64,000 bases of DNA from contig NC_080719.1 of assembly GCF_019097595.1 (NCBI RefSeq), forward strand, positions 16,938,501-17,002,500, read 5' to 3'. Below, piece after piece: positions 11,478-23,802 of the stretch. Positions within the stretch are counted from its first letter, which is position 1, and every line of letters begins with the position of its first letter. The notes below the pieces were generated by a model, which did not search any database, was not told the DNA's origin, and saw only the letters and a list, made by a program, of their open reading frames with translations. The position numbers and the translations under genes are program-made. Source of the stretch: Hemibagrus wyckioides (Eukaryota; Chordata; Actinopteri; Siluriformes; Bagridae).

Positions 11478-11955
11478 TATGCACTGTACATAAAATTTTC
11501 ACACAGTAAAAGTCAGTATTCATTCCACTGGCATCAGATCAGACCTTATATTTCAGCTGTAGTGGTAAGTGCACTGAACCCAATACCTCCTTCCAGTCTG
11601 AGCACCATCAATGTACATTTCCCATAAAAGATTCTCAGCAGTGAACATGAAAGTCATGCACAACACCAAAGGACTGTTAACGGACATTGTGACCCGGGAG
11701 TATACATGAATACTTCATCTGAGCCAATTCTGGCGTGTGTCAGATGGTGAAGGACATTGCATTCACTAATGGGTGCTTACTGTGTGACAGCAGGTTTCCA
11801 CTTCATACGTCCAGTTTTGAATCCGCAAACACATCAGAGTGTTGTTGAGCAAGCTTTAGGGATTTCCTGATGTCAGCTCTAACCAGTCTGGTCTGGTCAT
11901 TCTCCTCTGATTTCTCCCAACAACAAAGTGTTTTAGCCTGCAGACCCTCCATACA
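11478..11955 (-). repeat. Inverted copy of the block at 376-857
   Basis: Read on the minus strand this matches 376-857 nearly base for base by eye, including the insertion point of the neighbouring Tc1-like element. With that element it forms one arm of a long inverted repeat (376-1175 against 11169-11955). Confidence 0.85.
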
Positions 11956-12090
11956 CAGGATTTTTTTTTTTGCACCATTCTGGTGTGAACTCTAGAGACT
12001 GTTGTGTGTGTGAAAGTCCCAGATGATCAGCAGTTTCTGAAATACTCAAACCAGCCCATCTGACAACAACAACAATGGCATTTTTAAAGT
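11956..12090 (-). pseudogene. N-terminal fragment of a second Tc1-like transposase
   Basis: The minus strand shows a degenerate frame with GLSISETADHLG-like sequence (about 12060-12020), typical of the helix-turn-helix of a different fish Tc1-like family. It continues across a poly-T stretch into the repeat block at 11955. At the left end of the window this part is replaced by the main Tc1 family. Confidence 0.55.
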
Positions 12091-12177
12091 CACAGAGATC
12101 TTAGCCTTTATCTGCATCATACTTCCAATGAATGATGTGCAGTGTTCATAATACAATGGACATATATTTATATATAC

Positions 12178-12252
12178 ATGGACTCCACAAGACCTCTGAA
12201 GGTGTGCTGTGGTATCTGGCACCAGGACAAGACATCAGCAGCAGATCCTTTA
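12178..12252 (-). mobile_element. Small Tc1-like C-terminal fragment
   Basis: The minus strand reads through a WCQIPQHTF-like remnant (KDLL, then SWCQIPQHTFRGLVESM with changes), matching 8960-9020 and 18585-18650. No terminal repeats. About 75 bp survives. Confidence 0.7.
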
Positions 12253-12254
12253 AC

Positions 12255-13150
12255 GAAGGCTTTTGGGAAACACTTGCAAAACCGGCTCGTGTGTAACGTA
12301 TGTCCTTCATTATGTCGCTAGTTATTTGCTAAGATTCATTGTTACTATGGAACAAACCCCTGCTGTAGCTTTCAACAGTAGATGTGTAGAAGAAATCTCC
12401 AAGAAAGACAAACTGAAAAGTAATTTAGATTCTATCTAAATTAACCTCCTACAACCTTTCATGGAATCCTAGTTTACATTATTGTGAATATTCACAATTC
12501 ACAATTTTATTATTATATAGTTGCTATATAATGATTAAAAAATATTATATATGATAAAAAAAAAAGTAATTTCATAAAGACATTTCGAATAATAAAATAA
12601 ATAAATAAAAAAACTAAATGAAATATGCATATCTCCATATAGATAATGATTTTCCTGGATTATTTTCTTGGATTTCTTTGGCCTTTAAAAATTGAAAATG
12701 TTTCTGCACTTCTACCTTTTCATATTTCTATGCTCTAAACTCTATACACAGATAAAATGCTGTAGTATGCAGGATGAACATAATGAATTTAAAACCTTTC
12801 TCTGCTCTGTACGTCGATAGCAGCGGTGAAGAATATTTACACTAAGCATTATTTCAATATATGGATGGATTTCGTGATGCAAGCTTCCAGGCTGTTGGTG
12901 TAATTTGGCTGGATTGCTGGAATGTCAAACCTGAAACTTTTTTAGCCATTGACTCATCTCCTGTAACCCTCCACCCAAGGAATAAGGAGAATATGTGACC
13001 AAAATAAAAGTAAATTGGGTGCGAGAGAGGGAGAGGAAGAGCGTGAGAGGGTGAGAGTGAGCAAGTGTGTGGGGGTGTGAGTAGTGGATGTGTTACAGGG
13101 CTGGAGTCAGAGCCAGGAAGGAAAGACATGTTTACATAGTGTGTGTGTGT
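12255..13150. other. Intergenic, nothing recognised
   Basis: AT-rich to 12850, then mixed, with a GA/GT-rich stretch at 13020-13155. No coding exon supported. Confidence 0.4.
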
Positions 13151-13159
13151 GTGTTTTCA

Positions 13160-13285
13160 GGAAAGGGTTAATTCTGTCAGGAGCGGGCGGTGATCCCAGA
13201 TGGAAGACTTTTAGCCGCTGAACTTAATTGGCACGACATGGACTAGGCAGTGTGCCAATGGACCATACCCCTCTGCAGCTGCGAA
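13160..13285. promoter_or_regulatory. Possible conserved non-coding element
   Basis: This is a compact, non-repetitive, GC-balanced block among AT-rich DNA. It contains homeodomain-type TTAATT motifs and the pair ACTTAATTGGCACGACATGG and AGTGTGCCAATGG. It stands out by texture only. Conservation cannot be tested here. Confidence 0.2.
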
Positions 13286-13289
13286 CAAC

Positions 13290-15500
13290 ACAGACAGAGA
13301 CAGAGTGTGCTTTCATCTCATTCATCACATGCTTTCTTCATCCATTTGTACCTCAGCAATGAAATGGAAGACTGATATAAATATATATATATATAATTCA
13401 TATACAGATCATATACCTTTATAGAAAACCCACTGGTAGATTTATTTGTTTTGCTTGCAAGTACATATTCAGAGGACATGATGCATAGCCTGTGTTTCTG
13501 TCTGGTTGCATTTCACAGGAAGTTATAAAACGACGCTTATAAAATTAGGATTTCAGTCCACGGTACAGATCACACCTGATTCAACTCATCAGCTAATGGG
13601 AGTGTTAGACAGCAGCGTCACATCTTGCAGTGCTGTGTGACCCCCTGGATGGGAATTGTCCACTTGTGCTGTAGTTAAACATCAGCTCAAGGCAGGGCTA
13701 TGCATCTAAAATCCATAAAGGTCCAGTCACAGAAAATTCATCGCTTGGAGACGTCAAGCAACCAACATGACTGAATGGTGACCAAGGTTACCTTTTAATG
13801 ACTCAACATTAACCATTAGTTCATAGCTATAAGTTAGACAATTTGATTTATCATTGTTCATCATTCAAGCAGCAACAGAGGATTTGCAACTGGAGCTGAG
13901 CTAGAGTTGCTATACAACAAAAGTTTGTTTCAAATTTTTATTTTCATTATCCTGAATTGTTTGATTTGTTACCTTAATCAATAAATGAATATTCATCTGT
14001 CAGCAATACAAATGGATGGTCTCAGTTGTTTTCTCAACATTATTTCTGTAGACTTTATGCTGCTGATTTTGCAGTATTTCCTTCCATCTTTTCCTAGTTG
14101 GGTTGCCAACAACCGAATAAAACTGAGCCTTTAGCTTTAAACAAACAAAAAATAACAATAAAAACACTACTGTGCGTTAGGGCTAGCAGTGTAGCATTTG
14201 TAAACGTAATCAGTGCTAGAATATTATCAGAGATTTTTAATTATATTGGTCACTAACGTCAATGTTGCATCAGAAAAAAAGGATAAATAAAAGACAGTAA
14301 TGAGTCTGGGCTTGAGGTTGCACTTTACACTACTCAACACTTCACAGCAGTAGAACGCTGAATAATAATCATCTCTAGCTCTGTTATGACAATATCACAT
14401 GTTACATGTGTAAGCAGACTAGCTGCGTTTCTCAAAGCTAACATAGCATATGCACTAATGTGTATTAATGACTGAGATTGCAGTGTATGAAGTAAGGAAT
14501 GAGGCACAATAGCATGTGTACGTGTGCTTGATATTGTACTCCCACAAGCAACGGTTTCTCTCTGTCTCACTGTGTTCCTCTGTCTGTCCATTCTCATTCC
14601 TGAATTAAAACCCAGCTGTTGTAAAACCATTTAAACACCAGAACTCCCTCTGGACTCTGAAAAACATGGCATCTGGAACTTTTCAGCGCTGACATCCTCC
14701 GTCTGCCCCTCAGCCAAGAGCCGTAGCCACCTCTTCCACTCCGTCTCTCTGTTTTCCCCTTCCTGCTTCATGCGCTTATCTTTCCTGAGCGTTTGCTGTT
14801 TTTTTTTGCCAAGCCTCTGCCACCGCTGCATATTCATTTACACACATACACACACACACACATTTACTACAACTACTTGCCAGAATTGCTGCCAGAGCAG
14901 GTATTTGTAAGAAGCAAATGTCTCACTGATCGTTGAAAAACCATAACAATGTGGGTTTATCTAAAGGGCAGCCACCACACCGGCCAGCTACCCACTTTGT
15001 TATACACACAAAGTATCTAAACTCCTGAAATAGACAAGAAGATTTCTCAATTAAAGACAATATCTACTGCGTTAATTCTGCAGCTGCCATTCAGACAGAG
15101 CTAAATACAAAAAAATCAATGAGGTAAAAGCAGACCAGCAATCAAGAGGAAACAGCCTTAATTACACGCCTTATACCAGCTTTCCTAATCTCCGTATCCA
15201 ATTGAAATTCAGAGCAGAGGTGTTTTTTGTTTGTTTGTAATATGTTAATAAGAAAAAGAAGGAGGGTAAGACACTAAAAATGAAAAATCGCATTGTTCAC
15301 GTGTGGATTCACACAGCTAACTCAGCTGCGAGAAATCAAGACACACCTCTAAATGTGCATGAGCTACTTTCTAGCTCGATACACACATCATGAGGCATCT
15401 GGCTTAATATTGTGTTTGTGTAGTAGAGCTGTTGATGAAGTCTGTATGAGATGATTTCTGTCTGTTGTTCAACCTAAAAATAAGTGAGCAAAAAATGTAT
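13290..15500. other. Intergenic, nothing firmly recognised
   Basis: Mostly unique-looking AT-rich DNA. A short CA run lies at 14841-14862. The block 15150-15210 (TTAATTACACGCC and nearby CAATTGAAATTC) could be regulatory, but there is no direct evidence. No reading frame resembles a known protein. Confidence 0.4.
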
Positions 15501-15504
15501 ATAG

Positions 15505-16310
15505 TTCGTTCGTTCGTTCATTCATTCATTCATTCATTCATTCATTCATTCATTCATTCATTCATTCATTCATTCATTTATTAGTACATTTATTCATTTG
15601 CTCACACACTTAGTTATTCATTCATTCATTCATTCATTTTCTTGCTCACACATTTACTTATTCATTCATCCATTCATTCATTCTTTCACCTATTCATTTA
15701 CTCTCTCAATCACCCATTCACTCACCTACACAATCGAGTATTCATTCATTCATTCATTCATTCATTCATTCATTCATTCAATCAATCATTCACTCATTCA
15801 CTCACACACTCACTCATTCACAAACTCATTCATTAATTTATTCATTCATTCCCTCACCTGCTCATGCACTCACTTTTTCACTCATTAAATCACCCACTCA
15901 GCCAAGCATTCATTCATTCACTTGCTTGGTCACTCACACACTCATTCATTCATTCATTCATTCACTTGCTTGGTCACTCACACACTCATTCATTCATTCA
16001 TTCATTTACTTGTTCATTCATTCATTCTCTTACCTACTCATTCACGCACTCTATCATTCATTTATTCACTCATTCACTTACCCACTCAGTCGAGTATTCA
16101 TTCACTCACTCACTCACTCACTCATTCTCTCACCTACATATTCACTCACTCTATCACTCATTTATTTACTCATTCACTTACCCATACAGTAGAGTATTCA
16201 TTCATTTACTCATTCACTCACTCACTTACTCACTCACGTATTCATTCATTCAATCATTCATTCACTCACTCACCTTGTTCATTCATTCATTCACTCGCTC
16301 ACACACTCAT
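15505..16310. repeat. Large degenerate (CATT)n array
   Basis: About 800 bp of ATTC/CATT tetramers, nearly perfect at 15515-15578 and increasingly mixed with CACT tetramers to the right. It contains a roughly 40-bp higher-order repeat (CACTTGCTTGGTCACTCACA occurs twice, about 15918 and 15963). The long frames rich in His, Ser, Phe and Thr across it in several phases are repeat artefacts. Confidence 0.95.
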
Positions 16311-17390
16311 TTTTTTTTATTTGTTCATCCGATCAGTACTGTCAAAAAGCTTGGTAGCAAATTGTTCTGAGAGTGAGTACAAACAATGCTACACCCCAAT
16401 ACTACACTACACCTTCCAAAACCCCAACACTTCCATTCACTTTGTCATTCCCCCGTCCTTAGATCAGCTAAGAAATATGATTTTGATTTTGTTAATCATT
16501 AGCACTCCGGTCAAGCCTAACTATAACATCACAAGCATAAAAACTCTGTCCATACACCCATGAACAAATGCCAAAATATTCTGGATTTGCCACTGCAACA
16601 CATTTGGATACTTAGCTGGCTCCCATTGTGCTGCAACAAAACAAATAAATGAATAAATAAAAGAGACAAAATTGGTTTTTGGTTTAAGGTTAGATGGAGG
16701 CATAGTAATATTTTTCTAGTTATGCACATTAATGGGGAGATTTCACAAAGATACACAGTCAATTTTGTGTGTGCGTGTGTGTGTGTGTGTTAGGATGAGA
16801 GAAATTCATGAAAGAGAGTGTGAGAGACACAAAGCAAGGCAAGACTCTCATGAGGCAGACAAAAAACAGAAATCACGTTTGATGTCTCTGCACGCACGAC
16901 AGACGTCAGAAGTTTCAAATCCAATCGAGAATATTCCTATTGCACTGTCACTGCAGCTAATGGGATACTCACACACAATTGACCATGCGAAGGTTTTAGG
17001 ATTTGTGTTACAGGCAGTGGGGCACTCAGACTGTTCTCACAGTCGCTCTACCAAACACCCACACAAGCTGAACTGCAATACAAATCAAATCACAAAATCA
17101 CCTCAGGTGAAAACCACGAACGGTAAAGATCTCCAGCTCGGCTCATCAAGATAGCCCTGGAAACAACATTAGAGCAAAAGCCTAGCAAATAGCTTCGTCC
17201 AGCAAAGAACTGAAATGCAGAAACACAAATTCCTATAACTAACAGGCAGCACACACTTAAAAACAAAGAGAAATGCAGGCGCAGGTACATAGTGAAACGC
17301 TAAAAGGGCTAGGGAAATAAGCCATGCGTACAAATACACACACACACACACACACACACACTCGCACATATGCTCAAGCAAACACAGAAC
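16311..17390. other. Intergenic, nothing recognised
   Basis: Unique-looking sequence with a GT tract at 16765-16790 and a CA tract at 17336-17361. No supported gene. Confidence 0.4.
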
Positions 17391-17399
17391 ATTACAACA

Positions 17400-17885
17400 A
17401 ACGCAAAAATGTCATTTGTCAGAAAATTCAAGACATGCAATTGTGGTCAAATGACTCCATATGAAACGTGTTTGAGTTCCCTGTGGAGCAGCATGACGTT
17501 TGTAGTGAAATGATTTTCCGTGACTGAGTACTGTAGCCCGTTAGTACAAAACACATTAACAGCCCCCCAAAAATGCAACAGCAAATCAGCAAACACGACA
17601 ACAAACCCATAAAAGCCGCAGTGAATCAGATAACACAATAACAAAACCAAACACACCACAACAACATCAGAAACACATCAACGTTCGTGCGAAAAAAGAG
17701 TGGGTTGGTCCTTACTGAGCTTCATATGATCGTTAATGTCGACATGCTGCTGTTGCCTTTCAATTTTGTTGTGGTGTTTTTGATTTGTTGTTGCGCTTTC
17801 GTTTTGCTCTTGCATTTTCCGATTTGTCATTGTGGTCTTTTTTTGTTTGTTAATCTATTTGTTTTTTACTTACAGGCCACCATAA
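17400..17885. repeat. Inverted-arm repeat with AACAAATCAG-type arms
   Basis: The left side (17570-17670) is rich in ACAACAAAC and CAAATCAGCAAACA motifs. The right side (17760-17850) carries their complements (TTGTTGTGGTGTTTTTGATT, GATTTGTTGTTG). The same motif style forms a longer inverted pair at 54340-55270. It may be a non-autonomous DNA element. Boundaries are uncertain. Confidence 0.4.
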
Positions 17886-18124
17886 CTGAGCCTTCATTAC
17901 AGGCCTCCTACTCTAACACTACTAAAAAAAAACTTCAGCCTTAAAGGTCAGTCAAGGATTGAGAGGTCAGAACAATGTCCTGCTCACATTCTAGTAGCTG
18001 TATATACATTGACCGTCAGAGGAAAAAGACCTCTGCAACACTCAGAGGCTCTGAAAGCTGGAGGAAAAACAAATGTAGATCACCAATATCTAATCAATCA
18101 GGACAAGTTGGTATTTCTATTTGC

Positions 18125-18736
18125 CACCCGATCAGCCATAACATTATGACCGGTTAGGTGAAGTGAATAACACTGATTATCTCCTCATCATGGCACCTGT
18201 TAGCGGGTGGGATATATTAGACAGCAAGTGAACATTTTGTCCTCAAAGTTGATGTGTTAGAAGCAGGAACAATGGGCAAGCATAAGGATTTGAGTGAATT
18301 TGACAAGGGCCAAATTGTGATGGCTAGACGACTGGATCAGAGCATCTCCAAAACTGCAGCTCTTGTCTGGTGTTCCCGGTCTGCAGTGGTCAGTATCTAT
18401 CAAAAGTGGTCCAAGGAAAGAACAGTGGTGAACTGGTGACAGGGTCATTGACGGCCAAGACTCATTGATGCACGTGGGGAGCAAAGGCTGGCCCGTGTGA
18501 TCCGATCCAACAGACAAGCTACTGTTGCTCAAATTGCTGAAGAAGTTAATGCGGATTCCACCTAGCAACTTACAGGACTTAAAGGATCTGCTGCTAACAT
18601 CTTGGTGCCAGATACCACAGAACTCCTTCAGGGATCTATTGAAGTCCATGGCTTGACAGGTCAGGGCTGTTTTTGCAGCAAAAGAGGGACCAACACGATA
18701 TTAGACAGGTGGTCATTATGTTATGCCTGATCAGTG
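18125..18736 (+). mobile_element. Tc1-like non-autonomous element, about 610 bp
   Basis: The left end CGATCAGCCATAACATTATG is mirrored by ATGTTATGCCTGATCAGTG at the right, followed by TA (18737-18738). An ATG frame at 18254 encodes the N-terminal DNA-binding part and stops at 18437-18439, where a CGA codon of the family has become TGA. A clean deletion at about 18552 joins the AEEVNA region to the C-terminal LQDLKDLL..WCQIPQNSFRDLL region, removing the catalytic core. Confidence 0.9.
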
Positions 18737-18757
18737 TATATTCAGCTCAGTGTATAT

Positions 18758-18945
18758 ATAGCTCAGTGATTAACGTGTTGGACCAGTGATCAGAAAGTTG
18801 TGTGTTTGAATCCTAGGACCACCAAGCTGTCACTGCTGGGCCCTTGAGCAAGACCTTTAACCCTAAATTGCTCAGTTGTATAAATATATAAATATCGAGA
18901 TAAATGTAAGTCACTCTGGATAAGGATGTCTGCCAAATGCCATAA
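18758..18945 (+). repeat. tRNA-derived SINE
   Basis: The head looks like a tRNA gene: A-box-like TATAGCTCAGTGATTAACG and B-box-like GTGTTTGAATCCTAGG about 40 bp later. The body has CACTGCTGGGCCCTTGAGCA, and the tail has CACTCTGGATAAGGATGTCT followed by GCCAAATGCC. All are hallmarks of a common fish SINE. It sits 20 bp beyond the Tc1-like element. Confidence 0.85.
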
Positions 18946-20060
18946 TACGTCCAATCATATTGCACCTGACTGGGCACTCTGTTCTTAAAGTATTCTAGCT
19001 TGGTGATTAGACCCAATACCAAAGAGGTATATGATGTAAAATTCCTCTAGGAAATATAGTCATAATACTGAAGCTCAACTTAATCCAGCTAGCCGGACAT
19101 ATTAATCTAACTATATTGTATATATAAATAACATATTAGTAATTAATAGTTAACATATAACTATATTTCTAACATATTAATCTCAAATCCTGTCAGGTTA
19201 GCTCATGTCAGCTAGCTGGATAATGCAATCTGTTAAAATACACAAAATGAAACTGAATTTTCTTTAGACATGCATTTTGTTGGGGATAAAAATATTCATC
19301 GATGATGAGAAAATCAAGCAGCAATATGGATATACAATATTCTAATATGTTATCAACAATAGCTCAAAATAAGGAAAACAAGGAAACAACAGTGTCATAC
19401 AAGCTACAGACACAATCGCTCATGGCCTTCAGTATATTGGCAATATATTAAACTTTGTTAAAACATTAGCCAAGTATTGTATGTAATATCAGACTATGTC
19501 TACTTTGCATGCTATACATGTGTCTGTAGTGCAACAGGTGTGAAGTGAGATATGGGCCGATAGGTTAGCAGCGGGTGAGCTGTTTAGCTTAGTTACTGTG
19601 CAGACCTCACCTATCAGAGCAATCAATATTCACTGACAAAAGCTGGCTTTCTCTTTTCTTTGTGATTGTGTGTGTGCTGGATGTGGCTGTAGCATTGAGT
19701 CGGAGTCCCTATTGTACCCAGCATAACATGTAATATGTATCTGAATATCAGTATTTGAATTAGAGCTGTAGCTGAATATGAATACATTATTTGAAATGAA
19801 CAGATTATGTGTGTTAAACAGATAGAATATATAAAATATACAGATACTAATATTAATGAATATATGACAAATTCACCTTTTATATGAATAGAAGGTGCAG
19901 TATTCTTTATTTCCATGAATTGAAAAAAAAACCCTTGTCAGGTTAATTTGATTGAGACTGATGTGTGTCGATTCCACAGGATGCAATGAGAATTTGTGAG
20001 AAATTGTTACTCTGTGCAATGATCTAACTCTTGTCTAACTCTTTTTAAACTCTCTCTGAT
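18946..20060. other. Intergenic, nothing recognised
   Basis: AT-rich sequence without a supported gene or RNA. Confidence 0.4.
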
Positions 20061-20061
20061 G

Positions 20062-20142
20062 GGAAGACAGTCATACAAGCATCTCACTACATGTCATACT
20101 GTGTATGGTTATTTATGTGACAATTAAATTCGAATTTTGAAA
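20062..20142 (+). repeat. LINE 3'-tail-like fragment
   Basis: It reads CTCACTACATGTCATACTGT, then GTATGGTTATTTATGTGACA, then an AATT-rich end. A relative is at 61166-61245. The pattern resembles the 3' end of a common fish LINE. Only the tail survives. Confidence 0.5.
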
Positions 20143-20389
20143 GCGAATGGTCAGATATGAAACTTGTGGGATAAGCAAAGACTGGTAGTAGTAACTGCCT
20201 GGTCAGGGTCGTGGTGGTTTATAATAGGCTACTAGTTTGTTTATATTTTGTGAATTGGGGAACCTTGCTGACAGTGCTGCCATTTTTATCTCTGAAGTTT
20301 TGAGTTTAATATCACTTGAAGTTTAAATTTGGATACAGATATAGATATCTGGAGCATTGAACAGATACAGGAAGCATTTATTATATTTT

Positions 20390-20804
20390 ATGCTGTGTTG
20401 GTCCCCCTTTTTCTGCCAAAACAGCCCTGATCCATCATACACTGTGTATTCTGACACCTTTCTATCAGAACCAGCATTAACTTCTTCAGCAATTTAAGCA
20501 ACAGTAGCGTGCCTGTTGGATCTGACCACACATGAACCCCACGTGTATCAATATTTCTTGGCCGTCCATGACCCGGGCGCCGATTCACCATTGTTCCTTC
20601 ATTGGACCACTTTTGATAGATACTGACCACTACAGACCACTGCAGCCCATCACAATTTGGCCCTTCGTCAAACTTGCTCTAATCCTTATTAGCCCATTTT
20701 TCCTTTAACACATCAACACATCAACTTTGAGCTTTGAGGACAAAATGTTCACTTGCTGCCTAATATATCCCACCCACTAACAGTTGCCATGATGAGGAGA
20801 TAAT
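20390..20804 (-). mobile_element. Tc1-like element, both termini lost
   Basis: On the minus strand it carries the spacer (TTAGTGGGTGGGATATATTA), a damaged start of the transposase with part of the helix-turn-helix missing, [18 protein letters not shown], and on to GSDRKV..YTVYDGSGLFW. Neither terminal repeat remains. A 12-bp tandem stutter (CATCAACACATCAACTTTGA) is present near 20708. Confidence 0.85.
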
Positions 20805-21740
20805 GTATATATATATATATATATTATATAAGTAGATATACTTAGATGTATAGGTACAGAATACAATACAGATATTGAGATTGCATTTCAGCCTTAATGT
20901 AAATAATGAATGATCCAATCTCTACATTTCCTTTACATCTGGAATTTTCTATGTGCTTATCGAGTGTGTTTTCTCAATTTCTTTTCTCTTTCTCTTCTCT
21001 TCTGTAATGTGCAAATAAGCCATGGCAGATTTAGAAAGTTTTATGCTGGGTGGCAATGGGGTGACAGAGAGTTTTGGCAGGTTGGCATGTTCATGCCTGG
21101 GGAAGGTATTGAAATTTTCCATGCTTGTTAGATTGAAGTCATTCTTCTGTGTGTGTGTGTGTGTGTGTGTGTGTTTTGTCAGCAGTCGCATGCCCAAGAC
21201 AAATGTCACATGCAGGAAAATCTATCAACCTAGTATGTCTCTCTATACAACCGTTGTTGTTTGAAAACTGAACAAACAAGACAGAAACCAACCTGCTGCT
21301 TCCCTAAAGAACCATGACATGATGAACCTTACAAACTGTTGCTGGTCTTATTGTACATAATTCATCACTATGATCATTATTATACTTACCGTTAATAAAT
21401 CGTTAATTGTTTTGTTTGTATTTTTTCATTAAAATACCCGCTTTTAAAAATCAGCTGAATTTTTACTATGTCACTGTGGGAAAATGAATAATCAATAATA
21501 TCATATCATGGTTTACCATCCACACCCTGCACCCCAGAGAGACAGTTCTGAGTTTCATATTTGCGCTGCTACGTTTAATTTAACTTGTTGTATCGTATAT
21601 TTAAGGTTTCTCTTATTTCTACTTAGTTTTATACTTTTATGTGTTTTGTTTTTAATTTTACATTTTAGGTTTTTGTGTGTTGTATCTTGTAACTGTCTAA
21701 GCTGCTGTAAGAATTTCCCACGTGAGCAGTAAATTATCTA
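20805..21740. other. Intergenic with AT and GT tracts
   Basis: An AT tract lies at 20806-20824 and a GT tract at 21150-21174. The last part (21690-21742, AAGAATTTCCCACGTGAGCA) resembles a LINE or SINE tail that leads into the TATC array. Confidence 0.45.
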
Positions 21741-21741
21741 T

Positions 21742-21847
<106 letters not shown>

Positions 21848-23450
21848 CTCTTTTATGTTACAGAAGAAAAATGTGCTTTGTTTTCCATTTCAAGTTGTTT
21901 TTAGCCAACTAGCTGCTGGTTAATTCAAGGCAACTTTGTGTTTTATCATTGTATTATTAGTTGAATGTATTAACAACTACAGAAAACATGTAATACTATA
22001 AATCCTTAATAATGCAATTAAATCCGCTATACATTAACTGCTTACTTATTTGGCTTGCACTTTTGCCTGTTTCAGTTGTCTTGACAGAATAGTTAAATTG
22101 CATTTAATAAAGTTTTGTGACATATTTTAGGTGCTGCAGAAGTTGAGTGGCAGCTGCAGTGGCAAGCATTATGCTTATTATGTATGAGGGAATGTCGGGA
22201 CAGGCTCCAGGGACGAGAATTATCCATTTTTTGCAGGTTATTTGCTACGATTTTTTTTTTTTTTTGGAATAATTTGATGCCATTGGCTCCTGTGGGCTCA
22301 AATTTTCTCACTAATCCCAGACTAATGCAAACCCACCACAGAGTGGCAGATGCCTGCCTTGAAATAAGCCTTGTTAACCCGATTGCCACCCCAAGTCTGA
22401 CATCAAATACCAGCTCTGAGAGACAGTAAAAATCCACCCAAAATGGCACGCATATCAATATTTATAATTAAAACGGGATAATCAGTGGCACTCTGCATTT
22501 ATTTCATAATGATAATCTCAGAAAACACCTTTTGATATTGTTTTCATTTTTTTGCTAAGACATTCAACTACCTACTGATGCCAACAAGAAGACTTTACCT
22601 ATACAGACTGATGCAGCGGCACTTTAGTCATTTAATCTGTCCAGTTCACTCAAATCCTAATCCAGGTCGGTTTCATAGCTAATAAGATTCATATTAATAC
22701 CGCCGTCAACACCATCACATACATCACCGTCTAGTCCAGCTGAGTCTCCTCTGTAACTGCAGCTGCATTGTATACTGTGTGAACTTCTGTGCAGGATTTT
22801 TCTTGACTACGAATTACGAAAAATAATGGGCGAAAAAAGAAGCTCTTTGGATTGTTAAAAGCCAACAGCACACGGTCGCTAGCATCATACAGGAATAACA
22901 AAAACTACCACAAATTATTATAAGTAATGAATCACATCTATCTCATGTTGACTTAAATGATGTAAGTCAGATATTCTGGAAGGGGATCACTGCACTATAG
23001 ATAATCTCCACAGACAGCTTTACATCACAGTATGATCCGGTCTAGGAAGATGATCCGTCTGATCTGATCACACTCCTGGGCACCTGATTTTTTTTTATTT
23101 TTTTTTATGTGGCACAAATATGCTGAGAGACTAAAAAAGAGACCGAAACTCGGTATTTTTTTTTAAAAATGGCCCTGAATGAATAACATATTTCTCTTCA
23201 CACATAAAGGTGACAGGAATAATAGGCTAGACAGAGAGAATTTTTTTTTATTTTTATTTTTTTTTAAAAAGGAATGATCTGCAATACAGAAGGAATATTT
23301 TGTGATTTGGGTTAATTGGTGAAAAAGAAAACAATATCCCAGCAGGCACCGTTTCTCAGTTTGTCTTCACTGAGCAGAGGTAAGCCTGAAATTAACAGCG
23401 GAATTTATCGAGCATTTATGTGGCGTGACTGACAGCGGGGTTTAGGAGGG
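21848..23450. other. Intergenic, no gene recognised
   Basis: The 22125-22445 part is less AT-rich and compositionally distinct (see findings). Poly-T runs occur at 22249-22265, 23089-23106 and 23250-23265. No protein or RNA signature. Confidence 0.4.
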
Positions 23451-23457
23451 GGGAACT

Positions 23458-23487
23458 GTGTGTGTGTGTGTGTGAGTGAGTGAGTGT

Positions 23488-23520
<33 letters not shown>

Positions 23521-23521
23521 T
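23458..23521. repeat. (GT)n microsatellite
   Basis: GT dinucleotides interrupted by GAGT units. Confidence 0.95.
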
Positions 23522-23802
23522 TGGAATAATTGAAACTTCAATGCCCACAATCCCCACAGACTGCACACCTCCCTTCTTCACCGTCCGCAGCCAGTCAATA
23601 GCCTCAAGCTCTACGATTAGTCGGTTTCACCGACACACGTCAGACCCCAACGTGGGATATTCGTTTCCTCATTGGCTGAACCGTGTAAGTCCCTTCAACC
23701 AATCAGAGCAGGGAAAGAGAGCGCTTTGCCGTCGCGAGCGTTTAAGGTGGACTTGAAAAGATAGCTGAAATGGAGAATGTTTCTGTAGTAATTTATTGTA
23801 GT

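Noticed and set aside
15598..16563. His/Ser/Phe/Thr-rich frames up to 213 codons
   Set aside because: They arise from the CATT tetramer array, which keeps all frames open. Not genes.
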